Shown here piece after piece: positions 62,229-64,000 of a stretch of DNA of 64,000 nt. Source of the stretch: Streptomyces tubercidicus. GTDB lineage: Bacteria > Actinomycetota > Actinomycetes > Streptomycetales > Streptomycetaceae. Made by a program: the position numbers and the translations under genes. Position 1 is the stretch's first letter; each line of letters begins with the position of its first letter. Below the pieces are notes generated by a model, which was not told where the DNA came from, searched no databases, and worked only from the letters and a program-made list of their open reading frames with translations. The stretch covers positions 2,542,001 through 2,606,000 of the forward strand of contig NZ_CP114205.1 of the NCBI RefSeq assembly GCF_027497495.1, in the 5' to 3' direction.

Positions 62229-63521
62229 TTACTCCCCTTCGACCCGCATGATGCTGGCGACACCGCGCACGGTGTCCAGCTCGCGCAGCGCCCCGACGGT
62301 CGACGACAGGGCCGCGTCCGCCGCTCGGTGGGTGACGATGACGAGGGATGCCTCGCCATCCTTGCCCGACTGACGGACCGTATCGATCGATACGCCGTGG
62401 TCGGCGAAGATGTTCGCGACCTGCGCGAGCACGCCGGGCTTATCGGCCACATCGAGGCTGATGTGGTACCGCGTGACGACCGCGCCCATGGGGCTGACCG
62501 GCAGCCGCGTGTAGGCGGACTCGCCCGGTCCGGTGGCCCCGGCGAGCTTGTTGCGGCAGACCGCGACCAGGTCGCCGAGGACCGCGGAGGCGGTCGGCGC
62601 ACCGCCCGCGCCCGGCCCGTAGAACATCAGCTGACCGGCCGCCTCGGCCTCGACGAAGACCGCGTTGTACGCCTCACGGACGGAGGCCAGCGGATGCGTC
62701 AGCGGAATCATCGCGGGGTGCACCCGCGCGGTCACCGACGCGCCGTCCGCGGCCCGCTCGCAGATGGCCAGCAGCTTGACCGTGCAGCCCATCCGCTTGG
62801 CGGAGGCGATATCGGACGCGGTGACCTCCGTGAGGCCCTCGCGGTGCACATCGTCGATGGTCACCCGGGTGTGGAAGGCGATACCGGCCAGGATCGCGGC
62901 CTTGGCGGCGGCGTCGAAGCCCTCGACATCGGCGGTCGGGTCGGCCTCGGCATAGCCGAGCGCGGTCGCCTCGTCCAGGGCCTCGCTGTAGCCGGCCCCG
63001 GTGGAGTCCATCTTGTCGAGGATGAAGTTGGTGGTGCCGTTGACGATGCCGAGCACCCGGTTGACCTTGTCCCCGGCCAGCGATTCGCGCAGCGGCCGCA
63101 CCAGCGGGATCGCACCGGCGACGGCGGCCTCGTAATACAGGTCCGCGCCATTGGCCTCGGCCGCCGCATGCAGCGCCGCACCGTCCGCGGCGACCAGCGC
63201 CTTGTTGGCCGAGACCACGCTCGCGCCGTGCTCGAAGGCGGTGGTGATCAGCGTGCGGGCCGGCTCGATTCCGCCGATGACCTCGATCACGACATCAATG
63301 TCACCGCGTTTGACGAGCGCGGTCGCATCGGTGGTGATCAGCTCGGCCGGGACGCCCTCGCGCACCCTGTCGGGGCGGCGGACGGCGATCCCGGCGAGCT
63401 CCACGGGCGCACCGATACGGGCGGCGAGGTCATCGGCGTGCGTCGTCATGATGCGCGTCACCTCTGAGCCGACAACACCACAGCCCAGGAGCGCCACTTT
63501 CAGCGGACGCGTACGCATCAT
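62229..63521 (-). CDS. hom: Homoserine dehydrogenase
   Basis: This 430-residue enzyme reduces aspartate semialdehyde to homoserine. It has the Rossmann motif [20 protein letters not shown], the substrate loop [34 protein letters not shown], and a C-terminal ACT domain ([20 protein letters not shown]), the usual threonine feedback site. Two ATGs at 63521 and 63518 both fit; AGAGG suits either. An ATG at 63539 lacks a ribosome site. It precedes thrC in one operon and follows lysA. Confidence 0.96.
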   Translation of the reverse strand: MMRTRPLKVALLGCGVVGSEVTRIMTTHADDLAARIGAPVELAGIAVRRPDRVREGVPAELITTDATALVKRGDIDVVIEVIGGIEPARTLITTAFEHGASVVSANKALVAADGAALHAAAEANGADLYYEAAVAGAIPLVRPLRESLAGDKVNRVLGIVNGTTNFILDKMDSTGAGYSEALDEATALGYAEADPTADVEGFDAAAKAAILAGIAFHTRVTIDDVHREGLTEVTASDIASAKRMGCTVKLLAICERAADGASVTARVHPAMIPLTHPLASVREAYNAVFVEAEAAGQLMFYGPGAGGAPTASAVLGDLVAVCRNKLAGATGPGESAYTRLPVSPMGAVVTRYHISLDVADKPGVLAQVANIFADHGVSIDTVRQSGKDGEASLVIVTHRAADAALSSTVGALRELDTVRGVASIMRVEGE

Positions 63522-63658
63522 TCGACCTCTGCTTCTCATCGATCAGCGAATTCCAGCTTGCTCATGCACAAGTCTCACGCACCGGACGGCAGTTTCCGCC
63601 CGTCGTCCAGATGCCGAGACATTTATTTCATCCGGGGCCGGTGTCCGGCGATCCGGCC

Positions 63659-64000
63659 CTACCCGACATCCAGCCGCAGGAGATCTTCCTCCGTCTCCCG
63701 CCGGACGATCACCCTGGCCACACCGTCCTTGACGGCTACGACCGGCGGCCGCAGCGAGTGGTTGTAGTTGCTCGCCATGGAACGGCAGTACGCACCGGTC
63801 GCCGGCACCGCGAGCAGATCCCCCGGCGCGACATCCGCGGGCAGGAAGGCATCGCGTACGACGATGTCGCCGCTCTCACAGTGCTTGCCGACCACCCGCG
63901 AGAGCATCGGCTCGGCGTCGGACGTACGCGAGACCAGCGCCACGCTGTACTCCGCGTCGTAGAGCGCCGTGCGGATGTTGTCCGACATCCCGCCGTCCAC
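63659..64000 (-). CDS. lysA: Diaminopimelate decarboxylase, C-terminal part (cut by window edge)
   Basis: The last 113 residues are present and the gene runs off the right edge. [20 protein letters not shown] contains the conserved D-G-G-M/N loop, [19 protein letters not shown] the Cys/Glu active-site motif (CES) and [20 protein letters not shown] the Tyr and Asn of the fold-III decarboxylases. It makes lysine from meso-diaminopimelate. The order lysA-hom-thrC-thrB is the usual actinobacterial one. Confidence 0.95.
   Translation of the reverse strand: MDGGMSDNIRTALYDAEYSVALVSRTSDAEPMLSRVVGKHCESGDIVVRDAFLPADVAPGDLLAVPATGAYCRSMASNYNHSLRPPVVAVKDGVARVIVRRETEEDLLRLDVG

Noticed and set aside
63536..63565. 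A 9-codon frame before hom as a threonine attenuation leader peptide
   Set aside because: It encodes no run of Thr, Ile or Met codons and no alternative hairpins are obvious.

Overview
The window is high-GC chromosomal DNA from a streptomycete, most probably Streptomyces itself. The evidence is strong third-position G/C bias, frequent GTG and occasional TTG starts, an actinobacterial-type ATP synthase operon with a long delta subunit, an Arg/Gly-rich Rho, NucS mismatch endonuclease, and the coiled-coil cytoskeletal pair Scy and FilP. From memory, the gene order matches the conserved core of the S. coelicolor chromosome from icmA (left) to lysA (right). I see no tRNA, rRNA, CRISPR array, insertion sequence or prophage. 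Both ends are cut: icmA at the left edge lacks its C-terminus and lysA at the right edge lacks its N-terminus.

Left part (1-15.9 kb): the large subunit of a B12-dependent acyl-CoA mutase (IcmA), two small DUF3817 membrane proteins, a MarR regulator, an accessory patch (unknown membrane protein, MFS exporter and its divergent ArsR-type regulator), a thiamine-binding-fold protein, three overlapping AIM24 paralogues, a second MarR regulator, an OmpR-type two-component system facing a secreted PepSY protein, then MeaB, an acetyl-CoA acetyltransferase and methylmalonyl-CoA epimerase. IcmA, MeaB, the epimerase and, further right, a PduO-type cobalamin adenosyltransferase and a hydroxybutyryl-CoA dehydrogenase form a dispersed acyl-CoA and B12 toolkit.

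Centre (16-39 kb): Scy (1416 residues) and FilP, which organise the hyphal tip; two related ABC export systems, the second with Pro/Gln-rich tails on both subunits; an LLM flavin oxidoreductase; an SCO5389-type protein; NucS; a membrane-anchored ATP-binding protein with a Pro/Thr-rich extracytoplasmic tail; a STAS protein; a TetR-controlled ABC exporter; the adenosyltransferase; a membrane protein; and an orphan NarL-type response regulator.

Right part (39-64 kb): this half is read almost wholly leftward. The order 5' to 3' is lysA, hom-thrC, thrB, rho, an LCP cell-wall ligase, rpmE, prfA, prmC, a Sua5/YrdC protein, an LMW-phosphatase-like protein whose nucleophilic Cys is replaced by Ser, glyA, a secreted small protein, a stand-alone LuxR-type HTH protein, a WecA-like transferase, and atpIBEFHAGDC, followed by a DUF2550 gene.

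Regulatory signals visible by eye include an exact sigma-R-type promoter before rpmE, a Rex-like operator before atpI, a perfect dyad between the MFS and ArsR genes, phased CTTCAG repeats between the OmpR-type system and the PepSY gene, several genes that look leaderless, and many strong hairpin terminators. No wholly new system is evident. The least explained items are the AIM24 triplet, the Pro/Gln-rich ABC pair with repeated GTMMLQ motifs, and the Ser-substituted phosphatase.
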